Shown one piece after another: positions 34,631 through 43,797 of a stretch of DNA of 64,000 nt. Both the position numbers and the translations under genes were made by a program. Below the pieces are notes generated by a model. It worked only from the letters and a program-made list of their open reading frames with translations, was not told the DNA's origin and made no database searches. The number at the start of each line of letters is the position of its first letter. Positions within the stretch are counted from its first letter, which is position 1. Origin of the DNA: Segatella hominis (GTDB lineage: Bacteria > Bacteroidota > Bacteroidia > Bacteroidales > Bacteroidaceae); contig NZ_CP137559.1 in NCBI RefSeq assembly GCF_019249725.2, positions 1,159,501 through 1,223,500 of the forward strand, read 5' to 3'.

Positions 34631-35271
34631 CGATCCATATACGGATTATGAGCGAGTTCTTCGCCGATGCTCGTTGCCTGTCCATGTCCTGGCAATACTT
34701 TTACATCATCAGGCAACTGGGCCAGGAAACGGAGACTGTTGATAATCTGGAACATAGAACCGCCTTTAAAATCTGTTCTGCCAATAGAACCACGGAAAAG
34801 CGTATCGCCCGTAAAGGCTACCTTTTCATCGGCACAGTAGAATGTGACTGAGCCACGGGAATGACCCGGAGTGAGGATGATTTCAAACTGATGGTTTCCG
34901 AAACGGATCACTTCATTTTCTTCAAAGAAATGACCTACAGGAGGAAAATCGTAATCCAACTGCATCTGATAGAAAACCTCAGCCTGCTGCTTCAGGTTCT
35001 TCATCAGACTCTCATCTGCTGCCGACACTTCCGGTTTCAACCCAAAAGTTTCATGGATTGTATTGTTGCCGAAATTATGGTCAAGATGTCCATGGGTTAC
35101 AAGAAGATGAACCGGTTGAAGGTTATTCTCCTTGATATAATTGACGATGGCTGTTCTTTCTTCCGGATAAAAAGCTCCGCAATCAATGATGACACACTCC
35201 CGGGTTTCATCACTTACCACATAGCAATTCTCCTGAAGCATGTTAACTTCGAATTTTTCAATATGTAACAT
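34627..35271 (-). CDS. MBL-fold metallo-hydrolase (glyoxalase II-like)
   Basis: The 214-residue protein carries the metal site THGHLDH, plus [24 protein letters not shown] and [10 protein letters not shown], which match glyoxalase II-type and persulfide-dioxygenase-type members of the metallo-beta-lactamase fold. It probably hydrolyses a thioester such as S-lactoylglutathione or a related substrate, though Bacteroidetes lack glutathione in most cases, so the true substrate is uncertain. It is translated just ahead of ruvC. Confidence 0.88.
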   Translation of the reverse strand: MLHIEKFEVNMLQENCYVVSDETRECVIIDCGAFYPEERTAIVNYIKENNLQPVHLLVTHGHLDHNFGNNTIHETFGLKPEVSAADESLMKNLKQQAEVFYQMQLDYDFPPVGHFFEENEVIRFGNHQFEIILTPGHSRGSVTFYCADEKVAFTGDTLFRGSIGRTDFKGGSMFQIINSLRFLAQLPDDVKVLPGHGQATSIGEELAHNPYMDR

Positions 35272-35376
35272 CGAATATTCTTTTAAATAATTAGAAACAT
35301 TTGTATAATCAAAAACTCTTAAGAGACCTTTCCATGAAAGACTCCATCATTTGTTCTGCAGAATATGTGCAATCTA

Positions 35377-36000
35377 TCACGCCGGCACATATACCAACTG
35401 TTTATCCTGCTTGAACCATTCTTCCTCAAAGAAATCACTCAACGGAGTAATCTCTGCAATATTTTTATATTGTTTCAATTCTTCTTGAAGATTTCCACCT
35501 TTCAGGCAAAGAAGACCATTAGGGAGGGAATTTTGCTGGGACTTTTTGAAATTCTTCTTGATAATTTTCATTAAATCAGGAAGTTGCATCACCGCACGAC
35601 TGACCACAAAATCATATTTTCCCTTTTCCTCCTCACCGCGAATATGCTCCGCCTTCAGATTTTCCAGTCCAATAGCAGCAGCTACCTCATTACAAACCCT
35701 GATTTTCTTGCCAGTTCCATCAATCAATTTGAATTTGCATTCAGGAAAGAGAATAGCAAGAGGAATGCCTGGGAATCCTCCACCGCATCCGAAATCCAGG
35801 ATTTCAGAACCCGCACGGAAATGGATGGCTTTCGCTATTGCCAAGGAATGCAGCACATGATGTTCGTAGAGATTGTCTATATCCTTGCGGCTGATTACAT
35901 TGATTTTTGCATTCCAGTCACGATAGAGAGAATCCAATTTTGATATCTGTTCTTTTTGCTTATCCGTGAGATTCGGAAAGTATTTCTCGATTATCTTCAT
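35377..36000 (-). CDS. rsmG: 16S rRNA (guanine527-N7)-methyltransferase RsmG
   Basis: RsmG (GidB) methylates G527 in 16S rRNA; loss of it can give low-level streptomycin resistance. The 207-residue protein opens FPNLTDKQKEQISKLDSLYRDWNAKIN, followed by the SAM-binding motif LDFGCGGGFPGIPLAI and VVSRAVMQLPDL. It lies 105 bases upstream of the metallo-hydrolase gene and has a promoter of its own. Confidence 0.95.
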   Translation of the reverse strand: MKIIEKYFPNLTDKQKEQISKLDSLYRDWNAKINVISRKDIDNLYEHHVLHSLAIAKAIHFRAGSEILDFGCGGGFPGIPLAILFPECKFKLIDGTGKKIRVCNEVAAAIGLENLKAEHIRGEEEKGKYDFVVSRAVMQLPDLMKIIKKNFKKSQQNSLPNGLLCLKGGNLQEELKQYKNIAEITPLSDFFEEEWFKQDKQLVYVPA

Positions 36001-36024
36001 ACCTTATATATTATTATTTGAGTG

Positions 36025-36032
36025 CAAAAATA
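36025..36032 (-). promoter_or_regulatory. -7 box of rsmG
   Basis: TATTTTTG on the minus strand matches TAnnTTTG 25 bases before the ATG; no clear -33 box. Confidence 0.45.
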
Positions 36033-36082
36033 TAAAAAAAATACGAAATAACTGACAATGATTGTGATTATTTACTTTCTTT

Positions 36083-36113
36083 ATTGATTTTAGAATAAAA
36101 ATATGTAACTTTG
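36083..36113 (+). promoter_or_regulatory. Promoter of the HAD phosphatase gene
   Basis: ATTG (36083-36086) and TAACTTTG (36106-36113) are 19 bases apart; the ATG follows at 36169. Confidence 0.6.
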
Positions 36114-36168
36114 CAACCGATTTAGAGAATTAAAAGAGATTGTATCTATCAATTTATCAAATAAAATA

Positions 36169-36855
36169 ATGATTAAAGCAGCACTTTTCGATTTAGACGG
36201 TGTCGTTTTTGACACCGAATCGCAATATTCGGTTTTCTGGGGAATGATAGGGAAGGAGTATCATCCTGAGATTCCTGATTTCGCACAAATCATCAAAGGA
36301 CAGACTCTGGTTCAGATCTACGACAAGTATTTTTCCGATGATAAGATTTTCGCTTCTAAAGATGATTTCTGTAGCGTGAAAGATGAACAGGCTAAAATTA
36401 CCGCCCGTCTGGATGAATTCGAGCAAAACATGAGCTACAACTATATTGCTGGATTTGAGGATTTTGTAAAGGATTTACGCAATAACGGCATAAAATGCGC
36501 TGTTGTAACCAGCAGCAATATCCCTAAGATGCTCAATGTTTATCAGCTGCGACCGGAATTTAAAGACTACTTTGACAGGGTTCTCACGAGTGAAGATTTT
36601 GCCAAGAGCAAACCTGACCCAGACTGCTATCTCAAGGGAGCGGCTTATTTCGGAGTCAAACCGGAAGAGTGTGTTGGCTTGGAAGACAGTTTTAACGGTC
36701 TGAAAGCCGTAAGAGCATCTGGTGCCTTTACGCTCGGATTGGCCACGACAAACGCTGCTGATGCCATCAGACCTTATTCTGACGAAGTGATTTCCGACTA
36801 TATTGGCTTCACATTTGCAGATTTAGTTAAAATTGTTAGCCTATCTCGTAAATAA
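36169..36855 (+). CDS. HAD-superfamily hydrolase (beta-phosphoglucomutase/phosphatase-like)
   Basis: The 228-residue protein has the HAD motifs: FDLDGVVFDTES with nucleophile Asp8 and Asp10, VVTSSNIPKM (motif II Thr/Ser), SKPDPDCYL (motif III Lys) and GLEDSFNGLKA (motif IV Asp). The cap between residues 20 and 90 is of the alpha-helical type used by sugar phosphatases and beta-phosphoglucomutases. It should dephosphorylate or isomerise a small phosphorylated metabolite; the identity is open. panB follows 40 bases on with its own promoter. Confidence 0.88.
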   Translation: MIKAALFDLDGVVFDTESQYSVFWGMIGKEYHPEIPDFAQIIKGQTLVQIYDKYFSDDKIFASKDDFCSVKDEQAKITARLDEFEQNMSYNYIAGFEDFVKDLRNNGIKCAVVTSSNIPKMLNVYQLRPEFKDYFDRVLTSEDFAKSKPDPDCYLKGAAYFGVKPEECVGLEDSFNGLKAVRASGAFTLGLATTNAADAIRPYSDEVISDYIGFTFADLVKIVSLSRK

Positions 36856-36859
36856 TGTG

Positions 36860-36867
36860 TAACTTTG
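36860..36867 (+). promoter_or_regulatory. -7 box of panB
   Basis: TAACTTTG lies 28 bases before the panB ATG; the best upstream candidate is only TTAG at 36836-36839, 20 bases away. Confidence 0.5.
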
Positions 36868-36895
36868 CAGTCGATTTATAAAAACAACACAAAAA

Positions 36896-37714
36896 ATGGG
36901 ATATTTATCAACAGATAAAAAGAAAATTACCACCAAGACTTTTGCTGAAATGAAGCAAGCTGGTGAAAAGGTAACTATGCTCACTGCATACGACTTTACA
37001 ACTGCAGGTATTATCGATGCTGCCGGTATTGACAGCATTCTGATCGGAGACTCTGCATCAAACGTTATGGCAGGAAACGCTGATACACTACCTATCACCG
37101 TTGACCAGATGATTTATCATGCCAGAAGCGTAGCGCGTGCCGTTAATCATGCCATGGTAGTATGCGACATGCCTTTCGGTAGTTATCAGATTTCACGCGA
37201 AGAAGCCTTGCGCAATGCTTGTCGAATGATGAAAGAGACGGGTGTGGATGCCCTCAAACTTGAAGGTGGAGTAGAAATGATAGATACCATCAAAGCACTG
37301 ATAGATGCCGGAATCCCTGTTCATGGCCACTTAGGATTGACTCCTCAAAGCGTCAACAAGTTCGGAGGTTATGGTATCCGTGCCAAAGAAGAAGCAGAAG
37401 CAGAAAAGCTCATCAGCGATGCCATCGCTCTGGATAAAGCTGGTTGCTTTGCCATCGTTTTGGAGAAAGTTCCTGCCAAAATAGCTGCTGAAGTTACACG
37501 TCAGGTAAAAGCCGTAACTATCGGAATTGGAGCTGGTAACGGATGCGACGGTCAAGTATTGGTTTATGCGGATGCATTGGGGATGACCCAGGGGTTCAAG
37601 CCTAAGTTCTTGCGCCACTTTGCACAGGTAGGGGCTGAGATGACAAAGGGCGTTCAGGCATACGTCGATGCTGTCAAGACAGGTGATTATCCTAATATTG
37701 AAGAAAGCTATTAA
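36896..37714 (+). CDS. panB: 3-methyl-2-oxobutanoate hydroxymethyltransferase
   Basis: PanB makes ketopantoate from 2-oxoisovalerate and methylene-tetrahydrofolate, the first step of pantothenate and CoA synthesis. The 272-residue sequence shows MLTAYDFTTAGIIDAAGID, GDSASNVMAG with metal-binding Asp, VCDMPFGSY, ALKLEGG, HLGLTPQSVNKFGGY and VTIGIGAGNGCDGQ, all conserved in the family. An MFS transporter gene starts 30 bases later and may be in the same transcript; other pantothenate genes are not in the window. Confidence 0.96.
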   Translation: MGYLSTDKKKITTKTFAEMKQAGEKVTMLTAYDFTTAGIIDAAGIDSILIGDSASNVMAGNADTLPITVDQMIYHARSVARAVNHAMVVCDMPFGSYQISREEALRNACRMMKETGVDALKLEGGVEMIDTIKALIDAGIPVHGHLGLTPQSVNKFGGYGIRAKEEAEAEKLISDAIALDKAGCFAIVLEKVPAKIAAEVTRQVKAVTIGIGAGNGCDGQVLVYADALGMTQGFKPKFLRHFAQVGAEMTKGVQAYVDAVKTGDYPNIEESY

Positions 37715-37744
37715 AATAGCTAATTACAAACACTATTTTAAAAG

Positions 37745-38965
37745 ATGGATACTCAAAACACGCCGGTACACTTCAAGTTGTGGCATCGGGATTTCTGGTT
37801 GCTGGCAATAGCAAACCTTTTCTTGATGACGAGCACTTACATGCTGATACCGGCTCTTCCGCCTTATTTAATACAGGCTGGTTTCTCCTCACTTGAAGTG
37901 GGAAGTATCATGGGTGCCTATGGCATCGGAATATTCCTGCTTGGCGGTTTCTGCTCTTATCTGGTTCAGAAATATCGGAGAAATCATGTATGCCAGTTTG
38001 CGATTGTGGGCGTAGCTGTGTGCTTCGCACTTATCTATTATCTGGAATTTGTCCTGCAGGTAAAAATAGAGTTTTGGATGTTGATACTGGCAAGACTGCT
38101 GCAAGGTGCGTTCATCGGATTGGCTCAAATGACATTAGCCAGTACGCTCATCATTGATACCTGTGAGTCGTTTCAGAGAACTGAAGCTAATTATACGGCT
38201 GCATGGTTTTCTAGATTCGCATTATCTCTCGGACCAGTAATTGCCCTGATTTTATTCAAGTGGCTCAATTATAGAGGTGTAGTCATCGCCGGAGGATGCT
38301 TCGCATTAATTCCTGTCTTGCTCATCTCATGGGTAAAGTTTCCTTTCAAGGCTCCGTCAGACAATATGAAAATCCTTAGCCTGGATAGATTTTTCCTTCC
38401 TCAGGGTTTTCTCTTGTTCCTCAACACGGCTGCAATAACAACTGTTGTGGGATTATTGTTTTCCATACAGCATTCCGTAGTATTTTACACCATGTTGATG
38501 GGAGGTTTCATCATAGCCCTGCTTGCTGAGAAATTCGCATTTCCGAATGCTGAACTCAAGAGTGAAGTCTTTTCTGGAGTCATCTTCATGCTGGCTGCAG
38601 TTTTGATATTCTTCACAAACCATCAGTCGGCCATCCAGTTCATCTCTCCATCTCTTATCGGATTTGGCATTGGTGTAATAGGAAGCAGGTTCCTGCTGTT
38701 TTATATCAAACTGGCCAAACACTGCCAGAGAGGAACCAGTCAGAGTTCATTTTTCCTGTCTTGGGAATTTGGAATCAGCCTCGGACTGTTTTTAGGATAT
38801 GGCTTCTGGGGAAATCACAGAATTGTAGAACTGCAAAAGTTCTTGCCCAAGATACAGACAGACCATGAATACATCCTGGCTATCAGTATAGTTTTGCTGG
38901 TACTTACTTTAGTATTCTATAATTATTGTGTTCATCCATGGTATATGAAACACAGAAACAGATAA
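37745..38965 (+). CDS. MFS transporter
   Basis: The 406-residue protein has about 12 membrane helices and an MFS-like first half: GSIMGAYGIGIFLLGGFCSYLVQKYRRN fits the loop 2-3 motif, and LILARLLQGAFIGLAQM the helix-4/5 region. It could be an exporter or a sugar/vitamin importer; no substrate motif is visible. It follows panB by 30 bases, so movement of a pantothenate-related compound can be considered, but that rests on position only. A strong terminator follows. Confidence 0.85.
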   Translation: MDTQNTPVHFKLWHRDFWLLAIANLFLMTSTYMLIPALPPYLIQAGFSSLEVGSIMGAYGIGIFLLGGFCSYLVQKYRRNHVCQFAIVGVAVCFALIYYLEFVLQVKIEFWMLILARLLQGAFIGLAQMTLASTLIIDTCESFQRTEANYTAAWFSRFALSLGPVIALILFKWLNYRGVVIAGGCFALIPVLLISWVKFPFKAPSDNMKILSLDRFFLPQGFLLFLNTAAITTVVGLLFSIQHSVVFYTMLMGGFIIALLAEKFAFPNAELKSEVFSGVIFMLAAVLIFFTNHQSAIQFISPSLIGFGIGVIGSRFLLFYIKLAKHCQRGTSQSSFFLSWEFGISLGLFLGYGFWGNHRIVELQKFLPKIQTDHEYILAISIVLLVLTLVFYNYCVHPWYMKHRNR

Positions 38966-38978
38966 ACATAAATACGAC

Positions 38979-39012
38979 AAAAGGGAAGTTCCTTTCGGAA
39001 CTTCCCTTTTTT
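38979..39012. terminator. Terminator after the MFS gene
   Basis: A perfect 14-bp stem (38979-38992 with 38997-39010) with loop TTTC is followed by T residues; its A-rich start gives a U-tract for uxaB from the other side, so it probably serves both genes. Confidence 0.9.
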
Positions 39013-39050
39013 ACGCATGGAAATGCTTTATCTAAGTTTCACTCTATTTC

Positions 39051-40532
39051 TTACAAAATAGTCTTTACTGCCTCAAGCATACCCTTCTCCTGGATAAGAT
39101 CAAGATCTTTCTTAACCAACTCTGTCAAACCAGGTACAGTCTTGTTCAGGTCTTCCTTCCAGATGTAGTCGAAAGCAAGAACGCCCTCAGCAACCTTCTG
39201 AGTATCACCTGTTGCCCAAAGCTCTTTCAACTTGTCGATAATCTTCTGATCGTCCTGTGGCTGGATAGGAGCACCATCAGCACGGGTACCACCCTTATAG
39301 TAAGTAATGATAGCTGCAAGACCGAATACCAAGCCCTGTGGCAACTCACCCTTACGCTCCAAGTAAACCTTCACACCAGGGAGGTCACGAGTCTCATACT
39401 TAGGGAATGAGTTCAGCATGATACTGGTTACCTGATGATCAACGAATGGGTTCTCGAAACGCTCCAATACGTCAGAAGCAAACTTCTGCAACTCATCCAT
39501 AGGGAGGTTCAATGTCTGCATCAGCTCATCGAACTGTACCTTATGGATATACTTACCCAATACTGGGTGCTCGCAAGCATCACGTACGATATTGACACCG
39601 CTGAGGTATGTTACAGGGCTCAATACTGTGTGAGGACCATTCAACAAAGTAACCTTACGCTCATGGTATGGTTTCTCGTTGTCTGTAATAAGAACATGGA
39701 GACCAGCCTTGTGAGCAGGGAACTCTTCCTGCATCTGCTCAACTGTCATATTCTCAGCCTTCTCGATTACCCAGAGGTGGAAGCTTTCTGCCTTTACTAC
39801 GAGGTTATCCTTGTAGCAAACCTTCTGCTGAATTTCCTTGATGGTATCGCGTGGGAAACCAGGAACGATACGGTCAACGAGTGTAGCGCAAACATAGCAA
39901 TGGTTAGTAAACCACTCCTTGAAGCCCTCGTAATCAGCACCCATATCTTCCTTCCAAAGCTCGATATACTGGTAAATGCACTCCTTCAAGTGGTGACCGT
40001 TCAAAAAAATCAACTCACAAGGCATCAAAATCATACCCTTAGTTGGATCACCCTCGAAGAACTTATAGCGATGGAACAGCAACTGAACCAACTTACCTGG
40101 ATAAGATGCAGCAGGAGCATCTGTAAACTTGCAAGCGTCATCGAATGCAATACCAGCCTCAGTTGTATTAGAGATGATGAAACGCATCTCTGGCTGCTCA
40201 GCCAAAGCCATGAATGCCTGGTTCTGAGAATATGGATTCAGTGCACGGCTGATAACATCGATACGCTCCAATGTATTGACAGCCTGACCATTCTCCTTAC
40301 CCTGAAGATTTACGTGATAAAGGCAGTCCTGACCATTCAGCCAATCTACCATACCACCAGCCAAAGGCTGTACTACAACGACAGAACCATTGAAATCGGT
40401 CTTCTTATTCATGTTCCATACAATCCAATCTACGAATGCACGGAGGAAGTTACCTTCACCAAACTGAATGATTCTCTCAGGAGCGACACTCTTAGGAGCG
40501 GTACGCTTGTTTAATGCTTTAAGTTCTTTCAT
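39051..40532 (-). CDS. uxaB: Tagaturonate reductase (altronate oxidoreductase)
   Basis: UxaB interconverts D-tagaturonate and D-altronate with NAD(H) in galacturonate breakdown. The 493-residue length matches, and the sequence has RIIQFGEGNFLRAFVDWIVW (the Rossmann start of the mannitol-dehydrogenase-type family), ISNTTEAGI, MPCELIFLNGH and FLNGHHLKECI, typical of UxaB. Other hexuronate genes are not in the window. A -7 box lies 40 bases upstream; a terminator lies downstream. Confidence 0.92.
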   Translation of the reverse strand: MKELKALNKRTAPKSVAPERIIQFGEGNFLRAFVDWIVWNMNKKTDFNGSVVVVQPLAGGMVDWLNGQDCLYHVNLQGKENGQAVNTLERIDVISRALNPYSQNQAFMALAEQPEMRFIISNTTEAGIAFDDACKFTDAPAASYPGKLVQLLFHRYKFFEGDPTKGMILMPCELIFLNGHHLKECIYQYIELWKEDMGADYEGFKEWFTNHCYVCATLVDRIVPGFPRDTIKEIQQKVCYKDNLVVKAESFHLWVIEKAENMTVEQMQEEFPAHKAGLHVLITDNEKPYHERKVTLLNGPHTVLSPVTYLSGVNIVRDACEHPVLGKYIHKVQFDELMQTLNLPMDELQKFASDVLERFENPFVDHQVTSIMLNSFPKYETRDLPGVKVYLERKGELPQGLVFGLAAIITYYKGGTRADGAPIQPQDDQKIIDKLKELWATGDTQKVAEGVLAFDYIWKEDLNKTVPGLTELVKKDLDLIQEKGMLEAVKTIL

Positions 40533-40571
40533 GATTTGTTTATGTTATTATTTTGTTTTAAATTTCCGATG

Positions 40572-40579
40572 CAAAGGTA
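40572..40579 (-). promoter_or_regulatory. -7 box of uxaB
   Basis: TACCTTTG on the minus strand matches TAnnTTTG; I did not find a good -33 box. Confidence 0.45.
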
Positions 40580-40812
40580 TAAAATATTCCCTTACCTTAT
40601 ATCATAAATGCACCAAAATCGTCCGTAAAGGTTTGCGTAATTAGAGGAGATATTCACTTACAAGGAATCTACACTTTTCATGCGTTACTCACATATTACT
40701 CACAAAAAGGCTATTTATACCTTATATATAATAAGAACTGGCGGATAGGGGAGAAGAAAAGAATAAGGTATTAAAAACCACAACTATCTGATTTTCAATA
40801 CCTTATCTTTTG

Positions 40813-40883
40813 AGCGGGATACGGGAATCGAACCCGCCTCCCAGGCTTGGGAAGCCCGTGCACTACCGATGTGCTAATCCCGC
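40813..40883 (-). tRNA. tRNA-Gly (anticodon CCC)
   Basis: The minus strand gives acceptor GCGGGAT/ATCCCGC, anticodon stem CGGGC/GCCTG (one G-T pair) with loop TTCCCAA, so anticodon CCC, and T-arm GTTCGATTC. The discriminator is U, and CCA is not encoded. It is 18 bases upstream (plus coordinate) of a tRNA-Thr gene on the same strand, so the two are probably transcribed together. Confidence 0.93.
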
Positions 40884-40901
40884 ACAAATAGTGCAGAAAA
40901 G

Positions 40902-40974
<73 letters not shown>

Positions 40975-41121
40975 TTTTCATTTTCAAAGCGATTGCAAAG
41001 GTAATGAAATATTTCTAATTGATGAAATAATTCATTACCCTTAACTTATATTAACACGGCAATCATCCAGGAGCACCTCAGATTTTGCTCTTCTCATGAG
41101 AATTTGCCACCCGAGGAAGAA

Positions 41122-43269
41122 CTACTCTACTACTGCAACCTTGAAAGTAAGTTCCTCCCTGTTCGGATTCTTACCGATACTGATTGTATCACCCTTTTTA
41201 AGTTTGCCGCCCAATAGAAGTTCGCAGACGCCATCTTCTATATAGGTCTGAATAGCACGCTTCAGAGGACGAGCGCCAAACTGCACATCATAGCCCTTAG
41301 TGGCTACAAGTTCCTTCGCTTTATCAGTAATCTGAATTTCATATCCCATATCGTGAACTCTTCCGAAGAGGCCTCGCAGTTCAATATCAATAATACGCTT
41401 AATCGCATCAATATCCAACTGATTGAAAGTGATAATCTCATCCAGACGATTCAGGAACTCAGGAGAGAACTGCTTACTCAAACTTTTCTGAATGATACTT
41501 CGAGCATATTCCTTATCCTTCTCATCCATTACAGACTTCGTAAGTCCGCCAGCATTAAAGCCGATACCTGATCCGAATTCCTTCAGTTGACGTGTACCTG
41601 CATTGGATGTCATAATGATAACGGTATTGCGAAAATCTATCAGGCGCCCATTACCATCAGTCAAACGACCTTCATCAAGCACCTGCAAAAGCATATTATA
41701 CACCTTGTCGTGGGCTTTTTCTATCTCATCAAGCAGTACTATAGAATAAGGTTTGCGGCGAACTCTCTCAGTAAGCTGTCCACCCTCATCATAACCTACA
41801 TATCCTGGAGGCGCTCCCAAAAGTCGGGAAGTATTGAAACTTTCAGAATACTCGCTCATATCTACACGAATGAGCGCATCCTTAGAACCGAACAGTTCCT
41901 CTGCAAGTTTCTTGGCAAGATAAGTTTTACCCACACCAGTAGGACCTAAGAACATGAAAGCACCGATAGGGTGGTTAGGATCTCTCAATCCGATGCGGTT
42001 ACGCTGAATAGCCTTAACCATCTTTTCGATGGCATCATCTTGAGCAATCACATTTTTCTTCAGGATTGCAGACATATTTTTCAGACGAGCACCTTCTTCC
42101 TCAGCCATTCTCTGAACAGGAACACCCGTCATTTTACTGACAACATCAGCCACATCAGACTCCTTCACAGGAATACGCTCAGTACGATCTCCACTTTGCC
42201 ATTGCTTGCGCATCAAATCCAACTTATTCTCCAAAGACAAGCCTTTATCACGATAACTGGCTGCCAGTTCGAAATTCTGATTACCAACAGCCTCCAGTTT
42301 CTTGGATGTTACTTCCTCGATTTCATTTTGAAGGTCCAGAATATAGTCAGGAACTTTGAGATTTGTCAATCTCAATTTGGAACCAACTTCATCAATGACA
42401 TCTATCGCCTTGTCAGGGAAAAAGCGGTCTGTGACATATCGTTCTGTCAGTTTGACACATGCCTCAAGAGCCTCATCACAGAATGTCACACCATGATGCT
42501 CCTCATAACGATCCTTGATATTTCTAAGAATAGTCAAAGTCTGTTCTGCCGTAGTAGGCTCTACAATAACCTTCTGAAATCTACGCTCCAAAGCTCCGTC
42601 TTTTTCGATACTGTTTGTATATTCCTTAAAGGTCGTAGCGCCTATACACTGAACTGTACCACGAGCCAAAGCAGGCTTCAGAATATTGGCAGCATCCATA
42701 GCTCCACCACCGCCACCAGCTCCTATAAGAGTATGTATTTCATCTATAAAAATGATGATGTCCGGATTGTTCTCTAATTCCGTAATAAGCCCCTTGATAC
42801 GTTCCTCAAATTGTCCTCTATACTTGGTACCAGCCACCATAGCAGTAAGATCAACAGAAACAATTCTTTTGTTGAACAAAGCTGGAGAAGTCTGCTGTTT
42901 TACAATAAGTTGCGCCAGCCCTTCTACAATAGCACTTTTACCTACACCTGGCTCACCGATGAGTATGGGATTATTTTTCTTTCTACGACCGATGATTTCC
43001 AAAACCCTTTGGATTTCATGCTCTCTTCCCACTACAGGGTCCAATTTTCCATCTTTAGCAGCTTGGGTCAAATCTGTACCATAATTATCTAAGAATGGAG
43101 TCTTATTATTATTGTGCAACTGCCCTTTTGCCGTACTGCCGGTAGTCTTAAAAGCAGATTCGGCAGAATCCTTTTTAGATTCACTATCATTCAGCGAGAA
43201 GTCATCATCTTCTGGAAAAGAAAAACCATCAAGAACAGTAATGCGTTTTATGTTTTTTTGACATTCCAT
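41122..43269 (-). CDS. clpC: ClpC-type AAA+ ATPase lacking the N-terminal Clp_N domain
   Basis: The 715-residue protein has two AAA+ modules: Walker A GEPGVGKS (105-112) and GPTGVGKT (442-449). Between them is a short middle domain with a UVR-like segment (about 318-350) rather than the long ClpB coiled coil. The loop I569-G570-F571 is the IGF/VGF motif that docks ClpP, so it should work in a Clp protease. Clp_N, normally about 140 residues that bind adaptors, is missing: only a 60-residue low-complexity N-terminus precedes the DPVVGR motif (77-82). No Clp_N-like frame is seen upstream in 43270-43797. Confidence 0.88.
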   Translation of the reverse strand: MECQKNIKRITVLDGFSFPEDDDFSLNDSESKKDSAESAFKTTGSTAKGQLHNNNKTPFLDNYGTDLTQAAKDGKLDPVVGREHEIQRVLEIIGRRKKNNPILIGEPGVGKSAIVEGLAQLIVKQQTSPALFNKRIVSVDLTAMVAGTKYRGQFEERIKGLITELENNPDIIIFIDEIHTLIGAGGGGGAMDAANILKPALARGTVQCIGATTFKEYTNSIEKDGALERRFQKVIVEPTTAEQTLTILRNIKDRYEEHHGVTFCDEALEACVKLTERYVTDRFFPDKAIDVIDEVGSKLRLTNLKVPDYILDLQNEIEEVTSKKLEAVGNQNFELAASYRDKGLSLENKLDLMRKQWQSGDRTERIPVKESDVADVVSKMTGVPVQRMAEEEGARLKNMSAILKKNVIAQDDAIEKMVKAIQRNRIGLRDPNHPIGAFMFLGPTGVGKTYLAKKLAEELFGSKDALIRVDMSEYSESFNTSRLLGAPPGYVGYDEGGQLTERVRRKPYSIVLLDEIEKAHDKVYNMLLQVLDEGRLTDGNGRLIDFRNTVIIMTSNAGTRQLKEFGSGIGFNAGGLTKSVMDEKDKEYARSIIQKSLSKQFSPEFLNRLDEIITFNQLDIDAIKRIIDIELRGLFGRVHDMGYEIQITDKAKELVATKGYDVQFGARPLKRAIQTYIEDGVCELLLGGKLKKGDTISIGKNPNREELTFKVAVVE

Positions 43270-43797
43270 ATTTGTTCAATATTTAAATTTCAATGATTCT
43301 TTTTATATATTCATATTTTTAAATTACCATATCACAAAATTTATGCCAAAAGAAGAGGAAAGAGAACACAGAGAGGAGAGCATAAGTCCATGACGGGGAT
43401 ACAAAATTGACCACAGAGTATAAGAGTATAACAGACAACAGCACACTACTCATAAAACTTAGAATGAGTTCAACAAACATATCTAAAGAGAAAAAAAGAA
43501 AAAGGTAAAACAATACGGCTAATGAACAAAACAAGGAATATTTGCAGATAACAAGCAACTTAAAACACAAAAAACGCTAAATTCTTATTGTTTTTACGCC
43601 ACAATGTCTTCTCTTAGAAAAAAAGTTTGTATCTTTGTCGTTAGTTTAGAGGGAACAAAATCGCTTAAAACGCAAACAAATGCCCTTCTCGACAATTTTC
43701 CACCAAAAGTAGATGGGTCGGAATCAGAAATTCCAAATGAAGTTCTAAGCTCCACCATAGAAGTATAAGATAACAATTCAAATAATCAATATAAAAA
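43270..43797. other. Spacer between clpC and gyrA
   Basis: It contains the gyrA -7 box at 43630-43637. A hydrophobic minus-strand frame (43319-43570) has no recognisable family and no clear start signals, so I do not call it a gene. Nothing else is supported. Confidence 0.6.
43630..43637 (+). promoter_or_regulatory. -7 box of gyrA
   Basis: TATCTTTG matches TAnnTTTG; no clean -33 box at the usual distance. It would give a leader of about 155 bases before the ATG at 43798. Confidence 0.5.

Noticed and set aside
43319..43570. Hydrophobic 83-residue reading frame as a membrane-protein gene
   Set aside because: No family, start signal or neighbour supports it, and it lies in AT-rich spacer where hydrophobic frames occur by chance.
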